From Phallus indusiatus (taxonomy: Eukaryota > Basidiomycota > Agaricomycetes > Phallales > Phallaceae): 64,000 nucleotides of DNA. The stretch spans positions 1 through 64,000 of the forward strand of contig JAQFWX010000005.1 in assembly GCA_027605045.1 (NCBI GenBank). The letters are read 5' to 3'. This document shows, in pieces, positions 44,476-56,257 of this stretch (positions are counted from its first letter, which is position 1; each line of letters begins with the position of its first letter). The position numbers were made by a program, and so were the translations under genes. The notes beneath the pieces were generated by a model. That model saw only the letters and a list, made by a program, of their open reading frames with translations, did no database searches and was not told the origin of the DNA.

Positions 44476-45524
44476 GACGAGCGAGGGGATAGAAAAAAGT
44501 AAAAAGGAAGTAGGGGGAAAAGGAGAAGATAAAAAGAACGGCGAGAGGAAAAGAGAGTCGGACTACTTCTGTGTCTATAAAGCACTTTGACAGAGAAGAA
44601 TTTGCAATTTTTATTATATATAAAGGAAAGAATGTTCTATGTACAATTTGTATTAGACGACGACCCTGCACAGCGGCATCCCTAAAGTTGACGCCTAAAA
44701 TAACTCTGGGCCGAGATGATTCAAAGATGCAATCATCCTCGGATATTCTCGTGTAACGCGTGTATACTACAAAAAGAATTTGAAGGCAGGAAAGCAAAGA
44801 TGGGAAGTCGTGGCTGAATAATCAATATATTAATTCAATGGTGGATCACTAATTCTATTCCTTGGTTGAACATACATACCCAGTTGTCAGTGTCATAGAG
44901 AATTCATTAGCCAGCCAAAATGAATGGCGGTATATATGTGGAAGGGTCATGCACAAAGATTATCATCAGAGAGTATCCTGCGGTGCTAGTAGTGATCACT
45001 GATTACATAGCCCAAGAGAAGGACTGTTTCGGAAGAATCAAGGACATACTTTGACATTTCTGTTACTATAATGGCATTCAAACGCATAGTGATATTTAAC
45101 TGTGCGCGTGAAATGGGATTTGCCGCAGTGACATAGTTAATAATAATGATGGTCTCAGTGAGCAAGTTCAACTTGGCAGCGAACACTCTGTTTTCTGTCG
45201 TCTCCTGCGCACAATTTTCTCCTCCAATCAAAAATATTTAGTTGGCCTTAAATCGACTATTTCAGGTCGTGGGACCATCTTGGCTTGATTATTTGGTCGT
45301 TTTTTCGGATTCACCACTGCGCTCGCGCATGTTTGTACCTGTTTGGCGCCCGTGTGTGTCGGTTAAAACCCGTGCCACTTACATACTCAAGAGTCATCAC
45401 AGGTGTAAACACATCTCGTGTCCTCCACGAACGCTGCCACCAACGGCCTCAGTTTAAACCTCGACTCCGCGGAAACCTGCGTGCTCATCCTCACTTCAAG
45501 ATACTTAACAACTCTCTTTTAACT
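44476..45524. other. divergent intergenic region
   Basis: About 1 kb between the secreted-protein gene (minus) and the nuclear protein gene (plus). It holds tatatataaag near 44617-44626 and otherwise nothing recognised. A plus-strand open frame extends upstream of 45525 to 45285 without conserved character. Confidence 0.5.
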
Positions 45525-47122
45525 ATGGCATACGCTTCTTTCGCATTATTGCCAACTCTTCCGGTTATCTACAACCTGATGCCATCTCAGAAACATAAAC
45601 GGCGCACAGCGACCAGTATCATGGCCGGTCACTTCGATCCTCTTCCGATCATCTCTAACGACGTATCCAAGCCTTTGCAGGACCCAGTGCGCGCTCCGTC
45701 GCCCTCTAATCTCAAAGTTTCGGACATGGCGTCTGAGCAACAGCGCCCTTCGGAAGAAACACGTTCTGCGCTCAAGAAATCGGCTCAACAAGCCTCAAAA
45801 AGGAATAGGACGAGTATTTCAACATCTATTATGTCAGGGACTCTATCAAAATCTAAAGGAAAACGCGTGAAAGGCGTGCATCCCGACGACAAGGAGAACG
45901 CGGGTTCCAACAGGGATGCCCCCAGATCTTCTTCCCCTCGCCTCACATCCTCCCCACCGGCGTCCCCTCTGCCTTCTGTAGTTGTACCAAAGGAGAAACC
46001 CAAAGCATCTGGGTTTTGGAGAGCCCGTTCAGCAAATACATCAGCCTCTCCCGCCCCTTCCTCGCTCAAGCGAAAGTTTTCTATGACATCTCATGGCGCT
46101 GATGACGTTTCATCTTCCCAAGTCGCACCATCTAACAGAAAAAAATCCCGTCTGTCCACATCATTGGACCCCGAAGCGCCGTCGTCGCGCCTATTTGCGT
46201 CTTCCGATTCTTTGTCTTCTCGTTCCCCTTCCCCTTCACTGGATTTTGAGCCTCAAACTCTTGTTTCATCCCAGCCTAAAAAGAGATTGAAAAGGCAAGC
46301 GGACTTGTTCTTCTTCTCAAAATTGACATTTTGGGACAGCCCTAACGACTAATCTTTGGCCCTTTCAGACGTCACACTAGCCATATCATTCTGTCCAACA
46401 AAGGTATATTTTCATCAATTTTGTGTGCGCATGTGTAATGTCCAATCTTCGGCCTGATTTTCTTGCCCCACTGTTCCGTTTCTCTAGCATCTTCCGAAGG
46501 CAACCCCATTACAAAATCTGTGAGATTGATTTCCCTGAAGTCCTAATATACGCTACTGAAAACTGGTGTTCCTTCACCCTTGGATGACCTCTCCCAGATG
46601 TCTCACTCCGGTATTACATACGCTGAGAACGAGCAATCACTATCTGCGGAGCCCTCTGACCCCGCTGAACCGTAAGTATCCATCATCAAATAAATCATTC
46701 GACGCGGAACTCACGGCCCTAATATCACGGCCCTGAAAACCAGACTATTGACAAGAGTCGATGCTCCACAGCTTTACGAGGTAATCAAAAAGACAGGCAT
46801 TCGATGCAAATTGTGCGAGAGAATATCTATCAATGTGGCTTATATGGAAAACCATTTGCGTACTGCGCACAATGACAAGATAGACATGGACGTGAGTAGC
46901 CAGAGAAACAAGCTCAATTGGAGTCCAAACCTTATGACGCGTCGTTGCTAGGCCATGCCACAGCCACCTCCTCGAAAACCTCGCGGACCACGGAAAAACG
47001 TTGCCGTCAAAAAAGGATGGAAAGGATGGGTTGAAGACGATCTCGAGCCTCAGAAACTTATTTTGTTGGACAAGCCTGAAGTTCTTCCGGAGCGTACGAC
47101 GCGTAGTGGAAGAAAGATTTGA
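45525..47122 (+). CDS. hypothetical nuclear protein with a C-terminal C2H2-like zinc finger
   Basis: The main exon from MAYASFALLPTLPVIYNLMP (45525) encodes a long disordered, basic Ser/Pro-rich region with KEN-like HPDDKENAGSN and nuclear-localisation clusters (SLKRKFS, SNRKKSRLS, QPKKRLKRQ). Downstream exons are short. The last two carry IRCKLCERISINVAYMENHL followed by RTAHND, giving C-x2-C-x12-H-x4-H (46797-46877), and a basic tail PRKPRGPRKNVAVKKGWKGW ending ERTTRSGRKI with TGA at 47120-47122. The final intron is about 46892-46950. Exons between 46300 and 46740 are not resolved. The family is not recognised; a nucleic-acid-binding role is an inference from the finger and basic tail. Confidence 0.6.
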
Positions 47123-47436
47123 AAATGTGAAACGGTTTTTTTGCCTTGCATTACCTTGCCCTGCCTTTCTCTGTTCTTCCGTCGTGATTTGTGAGTCGGT
47201 TTCCATTCATTTTGATGTTTTAATTTTATTCTGTTTTCTGACTCCGCTGCTGTCTCCACACACTAGGATATTTGACTACCCATTCTACGGATCACCTTCT
47301 CTTTTTGACTCTTTTCTCTCTTAGAAGGAAACAAGGTTTCTGCCGGAAGTTATTATTGAAATTGTTTGTTGTTGTTAACTCGAAATCGCTGTCTCCCTCT
47401 TTTTTTTTCTGTATCGATATCACACGCTGTGTTTTT
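47123..47436. other. 3' region of the nuclear protein gene
   Basis: T-rich 3' UTR-like sequence up to the LINE target site. No other gene is seen. Confidence 0.5.
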
Positions 47437-47447
47437 ATTTGCCCAGA
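47437..47447. repeat. left target-site duplication of the LINE
   Basis: ATTTGCCCAGA, identical to 53963-53973 directly after the poly-A tail. Confidence 0.9.
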
Positions 47448-47599
47448 TGGGACGCGGCTTCACTTCTTACCACTACCACAAGGAATTTTCCCACGGTCTG
47501 GAAAGAGAGAAAAAACAAGTGAAAAACCGTGTATTTAGTCTCTAGTCTATCTTATCTTGCATATCTATCTACCTATCATCTACATACACTTCCTTCTCT

Positions 47600-49704
47600 A
47601 TGGTTGAACCCCCGGGTGGTTCTCAAACCGGCAGGTTGAACACCAAGACAACAACTTCTGGCCGGACGCTAAGGTCGAAAAACAATGACGACCAGTTGAA
47701 ACAGAAAAGTACACGAGTTATTGATGCTAAAACGGGTTTTCAATGGCTACAAGATCACCAGTTCATCTCAAACCACCAACCTGGCATCCCAACACTAGTC
47801 ACGGCACTGCATGATCTGGCTCAAATGGCCGGACTGACAGACCAGTATCGAGAAGGCATACACGCCTTTGCCTATGCCATATTCTCAACATATGCAGACC
47901 TACAACAGCAATGGCACAGCGAGCAACAAGGCTCAGTAAAGGAGCACATGGATTCAGCACTTGGCGAGATGAAGGAATCAGTGATCAAAGAAGTTCAAGC
48001 TATCGAAAAGAATCTTCTCACAAGCATCGCTGACACTTTTCAAGAACTCAAGAAGCCAGCTCAAATGCAACACAACACACTCCCACACTCATTTGCCCAA
48101 GCCCTGATGTCCCAACCGAAGGTCACTCAACAAAACATTCGCATAGCCGAACGAAGTGAGAAGAATGCAAGACTTCTCACACTAAGGCCGGCAACGGACA
48201 TGCAGCACGACCCAACCGGAAACCTAACAGATGTTGAGATACTTGAAAAGGCCCATCTTGCCCTTGAACAGATGGACACGTCATCCTGCCTGGTTACACC
48301 CAAGTTCCTAAGTGTCCGTAAAGCAAAGTCCGGCACACTCACATACGAACTAAATGATGTGAGGGCAGTCAAATGGTTGAGTCAGAAAACCCACAAAGAT
48401 GCATTCCTCCAAGGCTATGGCGGCTCTATGGACCTCCGGCCGAAGTACTATTCAGTAATCGCCGAAATGACCCCCACATCCTTTGAAGACTCCAAAGAAG
48501 ATGAAATACGTCATGTGGAATCCTGTTAGGGCTACTCAGCTCAGGCTAGAGGGAGGGGATCCTAAGATAATATATTGCGGAAAACACTAACTACTCACCT
48601 AGAGGGAGGGGATCCTAAGAGAACAAGCTTAGGGACCCTCACTCTAGGGACAGTGACTATATACATGAAAAACGATAGCGCGGCGTGCGGCCCTGACACA
48701 ACTAAGTGCTAGGCGCCCGAACCGAACCTAAGCGACGTGATGTCACGGGCATCACGCCGAGTACGAGCGCGCGACGCGCGCGAGTAAAGAAAGTGAAATA
48801 GAGGCAGAACGAGGAAACGGAAAATGGAAGTAATGGACGGGAAATGTAAATGAAATAGAAATAAACATATACCGATGATAATAAATAAGGAAAGTAAGGG
48901 GACGCGGTAGCGTACCCTGACAAATCCAAGAATGACTTGCCGGCACACTGCATACAGAGAACCACATGGCTAAAACCAATCAAAAGGAGGAAGCCAGGTC
49001 AAAGAGTGGCCCACCTACTAATAGACTTCACCGACCCCATGGCAGCGAATGATGCCATCCGCCAAGGCCTAGTTATCCATGGCACCCGGGTTGATGTGCG
49101 TAAGAAACAGGCAGAACCCCTGCGATGCTTGAAATGCCAAGCTGTCCCATCCAACCACCTGGCGGCAAACTGCAAACAGCTGCATGACCAATGTGGCCAG
49201 TGCCGAGGCTTCCACAGGACCACACAATGCCCAGTAACAAACAGCACACAGTATTACTGTGCCAACTGCAAAAACAATGGACATGCTGCATGGGACAGAT
49301 GCTGCCCGATCTACATTAAAGCAGTCAGTCAACTGAATGCCAGGTCAATGGATAACAAGTACAAATACTTTCCGATACGCAGCCAACCTGAAACATGGGA
49401 ACACGTCGATGGAACAGTAGAAATATCTATCCTGAACCTACTGCAAAGTCCGGCACCCAGGAGTACTACACAGAAGGACCAAACGGCCCAACCCCAGAGA
49501 ACACCACCACCAGTGGACGATGAACCCGATGCCAATCAGGATACACCACTAGTCTTCCCATCATCCCCAGCTGCAATAGAAGATGCAGAAGAAGGTAGCC
49601 AGGTTGATGCTGGGGACGAAGAAGAGGAAAGGGTTTCGGGTAGGCAATCCCGGCTGGAGGAGTTTTGGGTAGCAGGCAATCTAACGGGGGACCATGATGA
49701 GTGA
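47600..49704 (+). CDS. LINE ORF1 (gag-like, CCHC knuckles), interrupted by a solo LTR
   Basis: The left part (47600-48518) encodes a charged, helical region with VEPPGGSQTGRL at the start and a coiled-coil-like stretch around MDSALGEMKESVIKEVQAIE. The right part (48928-49704) has zinc knuckles: CLKCQAVPSNHLAANC, CGQCRGFHRTTQC and CANCKNNGHAAWDRC. The two halves are in different frames because of the insertion at 48524-48922. Subtracting the LTR plus one 5-bp target copy (404 bp) puts both halves back in one frame, so ORF1 was about 566 residues before the insertion. It ends in an acidic tail (EDAEEGSQVDAGDEEEE). ORF1 is now non-functional. Confidence 0.85.
48524..48922 (+). mobile_element. 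399-bp solo LTR inserted in LINE ORF1
   Basis: The insertion begins TGTTAGGG and ends CCCTGACA, the TG...CA ends of an LTR with imperfect inverted termini. It is flanked by a 5-bp duplication AATCC (48519-48523 and 48923-48927). Inside, ctagagggaggggatcctaa repeats at 48546 and 48599. No coding sequence is present. LTR-LTR recombination is the usual origin of such solo LTRs. Superfamily is not known from the LTR alone. Strand is arbitrary. Confidence 0.88.
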
Positions 49705-52700
49705 AAACCCATCTACGACTCTGGAAGAACTCCTCATCTGGCAGCAAAACCTAAACAAAAGTAAGATAGCGCAAAACGACTTGATGCATGCAGCAAACCC
49801 CCGACGTCACCACATCCTTGCCATCCAAGAGCCTTACATCAACCCGCACTCCAACCTCACCATCTCAAACAGCGCCTGGCACCTAATATACCCAAACACA
49901 CACCACACGAACCCAGCTCGGACCCGAACGATACTCATGATCAGCCGGCAAATACCCACTGCAAACTGGACAGAGATCCCGTTCACTAGCCAAGATATGG
50001 TAGGGATCATCCTGCAGACAAAGAAAGGTCCTATGCAGATCATAAATGTCTATGTTGATGGTGACAATGACAGGACCATAGACGCACTAAACACCCACAT
50101 GGAAAAGACAGTACGCCTACCCGGCCTCAGGATCACCAACCTACCAGGAGGACGCCGCATCCTCACAGACGAGTCCGATGACATAGCCAGATCAATACAC
50201 AAGCACCCTCAAACCACTCTTGTGCTCAAAGAGGACCTCCGAAGCCTGTGGGTAGGCGACTTTAACAGACATCATCCAATGTGGGATGAGGAGCGGAACT
50301 GTCACCTTTTCACAGCCAGTAACCTCGACCGGGCACAAAAACTCCTAGACCTAGTCAGCAAATATGACATGCGCATGGCCTTACCCAAAGACATACCAAC
50401 ACTAGAAGCTATGGCCACAAAGAACGAAACCCGGCCGGACAATGTCTTCTGCTCATCACTGGTCATGAACGACATAACCCTATGCGAAACTGCACCAACC
50501 TTACGACCAGCATCAACAGACCACTACCCCATTTACACGAAGATTGCACTGCAAATCCCCAAGACATTACCTCGCACCCGTAAGAACTACAAGAAGGTTA
50601 ACTGGAAGGAATTCCATGACGATCTCAGGAAAAGACTTACAACACCGCCACAACACATCGGGAACACAGACACACTGCATAGGACAATCCAGGACATAGA
50701 AACGGCAATCCAGGCATCCATCCACCGACTAGTACCCGACCTGAACATCACCACCCACTCCAAGCGTTGGTGGAACGAAGACCTGACAAAGGCACGGCAA
50801 AAACTGAGAAGACTAACAAGAGAACACCTCAGAAAAAGACACACACCCAGTGATCCGGTCCATGCAGAGTACAAACAAGCCCGATACGAGTATCCTAAAC
50901 TGATAAGCAAAGCGCAAACGGAGCACTGGAGAGAGTGGCTAGAAAAGATGAACGAAACGGACATCTGGAAGGCCAATTACCTCATATCAAGCCCACCATC
51001 CGACGGTACACGACGCGAATACCTCCTCTAGAAAAGAAAACCATGGACGGCGCCACCCTTGTGCAAACGGACACCGAGAAAGCCGAGGTACTCTGCAATG
51101 CTTTCTTCCCAGAGCTCCCACCAGTTACCATACCAGAGACAGAGCGCATCTATCCCGAACCAAATTTCAGCTTTGAACCCATTACCAAAGAACAAACCTA
51201 CCGCGCAATAGCCAAGTTGAAGCCCTTCAAAGCTGTCGGTCCCGATGACTTTCCTAACATCGTAGTCAAGGAATGCGCAGACCTGTTGGTTCCATACCTA
51301 GTACCAGTTTTCAATGCTATCATAGAACTAAAAACATACCCAGCGCACTGGAAGAAATCAACAGTCATTGTCCTCCGCAAACCAGGCCGCCCAAATTATG
51401 CAAACCCCAACGCTTATCGCCCAATCACATTGGGCAAAACCATACCCAAAATCCTTTCAGCTTGCGTTACAGAGATACTGCTGCACCATGCAGAGCAACA
51501 GGAAATACTGGCAAGAGAACAGTATGGAGGGCGCAATGGCCGATCCACGGTAGACGCTCTACACAGAGTAGTCGGCTTCATAAAGAAAGCCTGGCGGAGA
51601 GGCCTGGTAGTTGCAGGACTTTTCCTAGATGTTAAGTCAGCATTCCCCAGTGTAACGCCAGAACGCCTAATACACAACATGCGGAAGCGGGGTATACCTG
51701 AGGAATACACGGATTACATAGCCGCGACACTGACAGACAGAGAAACACAACTCACCTTTGATGACTTCGTGTCAGATCCAATGCCGGTAATAAATGGGTG
51801 TGACCAGGGCGCACCGTCTTCGATGTTCTGTTATGAAGTCTACAATTCGCCATTAGTAGAGGTCCCAAAGAATAACATGAACGAACTCGGGACCGGCTTT
51901 GCCGACGACGTTGCCTTCCTCGCAGCAGCCAAAACCTTCCAGGCGGCGAACAAGAAACTGAAACGAATGTTCGATGGACCACAAGGGGCCCAAGAGTGGG
52001 CAGACACACACAGCTCCACCTTCGAACTGTCGAAGCTCAAACTAGTAGGATTCACAAGACACCGCCAACGGAAAAACAAGAAGCAGCCCGTACGACGACC
52101 AAAGCTCACCCTGCGGAACCAGGAGGTACACGCAACAACAACAGTCAAGTACCTAGGTGTCATACTCGATCAGGAACTCAGATTCAAGGAACACCAAGCA
52201 CACGCTTACTCGAGAGGTTTGGATTGGGCCATGCAACTACGGCGAATAGCACGAGTTAAATATGGCACAGCCCCAACATACGTCAAAAGACTCTACAAAG
52301 CCGTTGTCATCCCTAGGGTCCTCTACGCGGCCAGCGTATGGTGTCAACCAGTGTACAGAAAACCCAATGCCAAACGACTTACGGGTTCAGTTGGTTTTGC
52401 CAGGAAGCTGGAGCGTATACAAAGAGCCGCTGCCCTTGCCACCACAGGAGCTATGAGGACAACACCCACAGAGTCGCTGAATGTACACGCCGACCTACTG
52501 CCAGCGCAGTCCCTTCTCAACGAACAGTGCCAGAGGGAGGCAGCCAGACTAGTCAGTCTGCCACCACACCACCCGCTATATACAGATGCCCACACAGAGA
52601 TCCGACGTCAGCGGCCGCACCCCACGCCCATTGAAGCACTCAGACTCACCTATGGCTGGGAAGACATGGAGATGGAAGAGGTCGAGACCTTGAAGAAACA

Positions 52701-53772
52701 TCCAAACTGGAGCTGCAAATTCGACATCTGCGTAGCAGGATCAGTAGACGAAGGCAAAGAGGCAGACTGCAATGATGGTAACACATACAAAGTCTATACT
52801 GATGGATCTTCAACAGGAGGATGGGTTGGCGCAGCGGCAATTCTTTACAAAGAAGGGAAAGCACTGGAAAGCCGAAGCTACAGACTTGGAAAAGACTCAG
52901 ATCACACGGTATTCGAAGCGGAACTTATAGGAATAAGCCTGGGCTTACACATTTTAGCCCAGCACGAAGACCTAGAGAGTGCGACCATAGCCCTAGACAA
53001 CAAAGCCGCGATACTGGCATGCACCAGCAGAAAACCCAGACCCGGTCATCATATCGTCCAGATGATCACTGAACAAGCTACAAGCATGCTCCAAGACCAC
53101 CCGAATGCAAAAATATCGCTACGCTGGGTCCCGGGACATGAGGGTGTCGAAGGAAACGAGACAGCAGATATAACGGCAAAAAGGGCTACAGAAAACATAG
53201 TTTCAGAGGTCAACACACTCCCAGAAATGCTGCAGAGAGACCTACCACGAAGTGTTACAACCTTGAAGGAAACATACAGGCAATCGTTGGTAGAACAACA
53301 CATCGCTGCCTTTCGACGCACAGAGAGATACCGGCGCCTGAAGCTAATCGATGAAACGGTGCCATCGAGACACTTCTGGAAGATGTCACGCGATCTTGAA
53401 AGAAGACGCGCCAGCACATTAATTCAGCTACGCACCGGTCACGCACCACTCAACGCGCACCTCCACCGTATCCAACAGTCCGAAACACCCACTTGCCCCA
53501 ACTGCGCCGCGAGAAACGAAACAGTCATCCACCTCCTCCTTCACTGCCCGGCATACCGTGTCGCCCGGGGTGCCATGCGTAAGGCTCTTCCATATTACCT
53601 GTTCAACCTACGCGGGCTACTCAACAACGGACGTTGCCTCCCTGCTCTCTGGACTTACCTCGACAAGACCGGTCGACTAGCCCAACAACATGGCTCCCTC
53701 GCAACAGATACGGTCCCGGCAATCAAAGAGAAAGCAAAGAAAAAGAGAAAGCAACAACGAGCGAAACACTAG
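49694..53772 (+). CDS. LINE ORF2: endonuclease, reverse transcriptase, RNase H, zinc knuckle (one frameshift)
   Basis: The ATG at 49694 overlaps the ORF1 stop (49702-49704) by 11 bp. The APE-type endonuclease has LAIQEPYINPHSN, SLWVGDFNRHHPMWDEE and PASTDHYPIYTK. The reverse transcriptase has KAVGPDDFPNIVVKE, YRPITLGKTIPKILS, GLFLDVKSAFPSV (motif A), GCDQGAPSSMF (motif B) and GTGFADDVAFLAA (FADD catalytic box, near 51900). RNase H has VYTDGSSTGGWVGAA, TVFEAELIGIS, IALDNKAAIL and RWVPGHEGVEGNETADITAK, with all four acidic residues. The C-terminal knuckle is CPNCAARNETVIHLLLHCPAY. A one-base shift at 50990-51031 splits the ORF between endonuclease and RT (the first frame stops at 51031). The second frame then stays open from about 50935 to 53772. 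Confidence 0.9.
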
Positions 53773-53962
53773 ACGACGCTTTACCATACTCATACCCCCA
53801 CGGCTGTAGCGCCCTACACGAAGGACTCGCCACCTCCCACAACGGGACAGATGCTTCAGAAACCAATTAGACAGCACATATTTTATTACTTGTATTACGT
53901 AGTATACATGTCTGACATGGGGCGACCCGATAGACAATAAATCTGATTCAAAAAAAAAAAAA

Positions 53963-53973
53963 ATTTGCCCAGA
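53963..53973. repeat. right target-site duplication of the LINE
   Basis: ATTTGCCCAGA immediately after the A-run, matching 47437-47447. Confidence 0.9.
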
Positions 53974-55553
53974 ATTTTTTTCTTTTCATTCTGTTGCCAT
54001 TTCAATTGGCAATTACTTCACGCCAGACAAATGGACTCGGAACCTGACTGGGTTTGAATTACTTAAGAATTGTGGTGACCATCGACATCGGCGGCGTTTA
54101 GTGATCTCTTTTAAAATGAGATCCAAGTTCTCACACGATGACTGGTGGTTGCAGTTGCAATTGGAATTGGGATTAGAATCACGTTTTTTTCCCTTTTGAC
54201 TAGTGTCTATTATGGCTACGACATGCGAGAACGGTGTGTTTCTTCTGATATTTTTTTTGATTTCGGAAACATTAATACCTGGCTTTTTCTCGGTAGAACA
54301 CTATCTCTCTCTCTGAATGTAAGCACACGACACACATGCGCAATAGACTTTGCGCGTCTTCAAGCTCTACATTAGTATTGGCAGGGTCCGTATGGACCTG
54401 TTGACTGTGAGCTTCCCAATGGTGCTTGACAGATGCAACACTGTGTGAAGTCCTTCGAGGCTCTGAATCAGTTGACTCGGATCTATATACATACATGTGT
54501 ATGTATGTATAATAATATCAAAACGGCACGTGGTCTCGGAGAGCAAAATTAACTAAGGTACGTTTGTGGCTGTTTTGTGCGTGTTGACCTTTTTGTCTTG
54601 CTGATGCTGTTTTTAGTTTAGTCGTTGGCTCACTATTATTAATAGTATTGGTACCGAAGGTGTAAGTTAGTCCAAATGCGGCTCCTGGCTTGATCTGTTG
54701 AGAGGATGGAATTAAGGTTTGTATATGCGCATTGTACTGATTGCCAGCCTGAGCCAGGTGAGCGCCGAACTCCGAGTTCCTTATAAAAGTGCGTTTCGAA
54801 TTATTCATTTGTTTTATTTACTGACGGGCTTGCATTGTTTTCCATGCAGAGAGAGCGCGTGTGTATTCATATGGCTGAGCGTGGAGTGAAGTTAAGATAG
54901 CTTAACAACTACATTGCCAGGGTGGGACAATGAACCCGGACCGTCCTTTGGGTTACTGTGCGTGAATTTTCATTTTGTGCTGGCCCTTTATCACGATTTG
55001 AATACTCGTCCCGGATATTTATATTGAATCTGTAATGTTCAATACCCCCGCATCTCAAACGTACCGATATATATCAAGGCGCATTTATATTATCTTGTAT
55101 GCGACAGAGTCAGGGTTTACACATCAGGCAAATTGGGCTACCTGCCACTAGGCTCGGAATCATACATGTGATCTCTCTTCTTCAGGTTTTCCGAACTCGA
55201 TTGGTTCCAACTTCGAACGTCATACGCGGTTTTGACAATCATTGACAGGTGCCATTTGTTCCGTGAATCTACTGCTCCGTCTGATTGTCCGGTGATTGCC
55301 AGCTTGAGATACTCGTACCGTCTTTAACAGAACCCTCAATCTGGACTGCGACACGCTACAACTTTCGGGGTTCCGTGAGTTGCGTTTTCAAGTCTTGTTT
55401 GGCTTCATCTCACATAATGTGTGGCTCATAGTCACTTGATTAATTTAACGTTGTCGACGAATGATTGCTTCCACGCGTGAAGATCCGGGATGCGCGACTC
55501 AGTCCGAATGTATCGGTTAGAACTCTATCAATGAAGAAGTTCATCATGTTGAG
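53974..55553. other. gene-poor region
   Basis: No gene is recognised. A gtatgtatgtat-type run with a palindromic tacatacatgtgtatgta lies at 54487-54510. Short ORFs only. Confidence 0.5.
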
Positions 55554-56048
55554 ACGTCTCACGGCAGTGACGTCGATTCGAAGTCATCATTCCCGACTCA
55601 CTGGAGGGCCCGTGGGAAGCTTTGCCAAAAGTTTTAATGGGCTTCGAGAATAAAGTGTACCAATGGTATAGTGTTATGACCGTTTCTCTCTTCTCTTCTG
55701 GCGCATCAGCCTGTGGTTGTGCCATGGTTTGTGGTCGAAGATGAACGATGGCACTGGGGTGCCAGAAATGAGCGTCGCTAAATGACGCAGATATCTTCTT
55801 TTCTTTCTTCCATTTACATACTTCCAAGTGCGCTGATTGTGTTGCGCATTCAGTCTCACCAAGACATTCATCGTACTTCATTGTCCAGGCTATTATTGTC
55901 AGAGTCTTGTCAACAAAGTCCTCGCCATTGGGCGTTTCTCTACCATCTCGGACAATTAACCAAGCAGTGGACGAATCACAGCTTTTCCCTATCAATGCCC
56001 AACGTACATATTCGGAGATGAGTTTCGAAGGTCTCATTCAGTCCATGA
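55554..56048. repeat. direct repeat B, copy 1
   Basis: About 495 bp repeated at 58840-59329, beginning acgtctcacggca and ending ggtctcattcagt plus catga. Its minus strand contains a protein-like frame (RPSKLISEYVRWALIGK, STAWLIVRDGRETP, AIVHLRPQTMAQPQAD). The family is not recognised; the second copy has stops in it. Confidence 0.85.
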
Positions 56049-56257
56049 TCACAGCATTGGAGCTTGGCATATTCGTAGTTGATCAACAATCATCTTCGCG
56101 GGCCCCGCTGTCATGAGCTATTTAAGTCTCAATTGCCAGTCTCTTTGACCAAGAAATGGGTGATGATGCACCAACCAATGTCGGTAAGACGTACGGCGGT
56201 AACATTACCTCGTGATGCATTGATGATAGATTGTTCCTTTGGCGCATGTAGGTAAAC
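56049..56257. other. spacer between repeats B1 and A1
   Basis: About 210 bp that is not repeated between B2 and A2. Nothing recognised. Confidence 0.4.

Larger units (their letters stand above)
47448..53962 (+). mobile_element. full-length LINE (non-LTR) retrotransposon with RNase H, Tad1/I-like, with nested solo LTR
   Basis: The element carries ORF1 (gag-like with zinc knuckles) and ORF2 (APE endonuclease, reverse transcriptase, RNase H, C-terminal zinc knuckle), and ends in an A-run at 53950-53962. It is flanked by an exact 11-bp target-site duplication, ATTTGCCCAGA, at 47437-47447 and 53963-53973, so both ends are defined. The 5' UTR is about 150 bp. RNase H plus APE endonuclease in a fungus points to the Tad1/I group; exact clade needs a tree. 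Length is 6,515 bp including a 399-bp solo LTR. Confidence 0.93.

Noticed and set aside
48524..48922. Intron within LINE ORF1
   Set aside because: There are no GT-AG ends, a 5-bp direct duplication flanks it, and the ends are TG...CA with inverted character. An LTR insertion fits better.
50935..53772. The 945-codon frame read as a host reverse transcriptase or telomerase-like gene
   Set aside because: It has no introns, RT plus RNase H with a C-terminal knuckle, and sits inside a TSD-bounded element with a poly-A tail. It is LINE ORF2.
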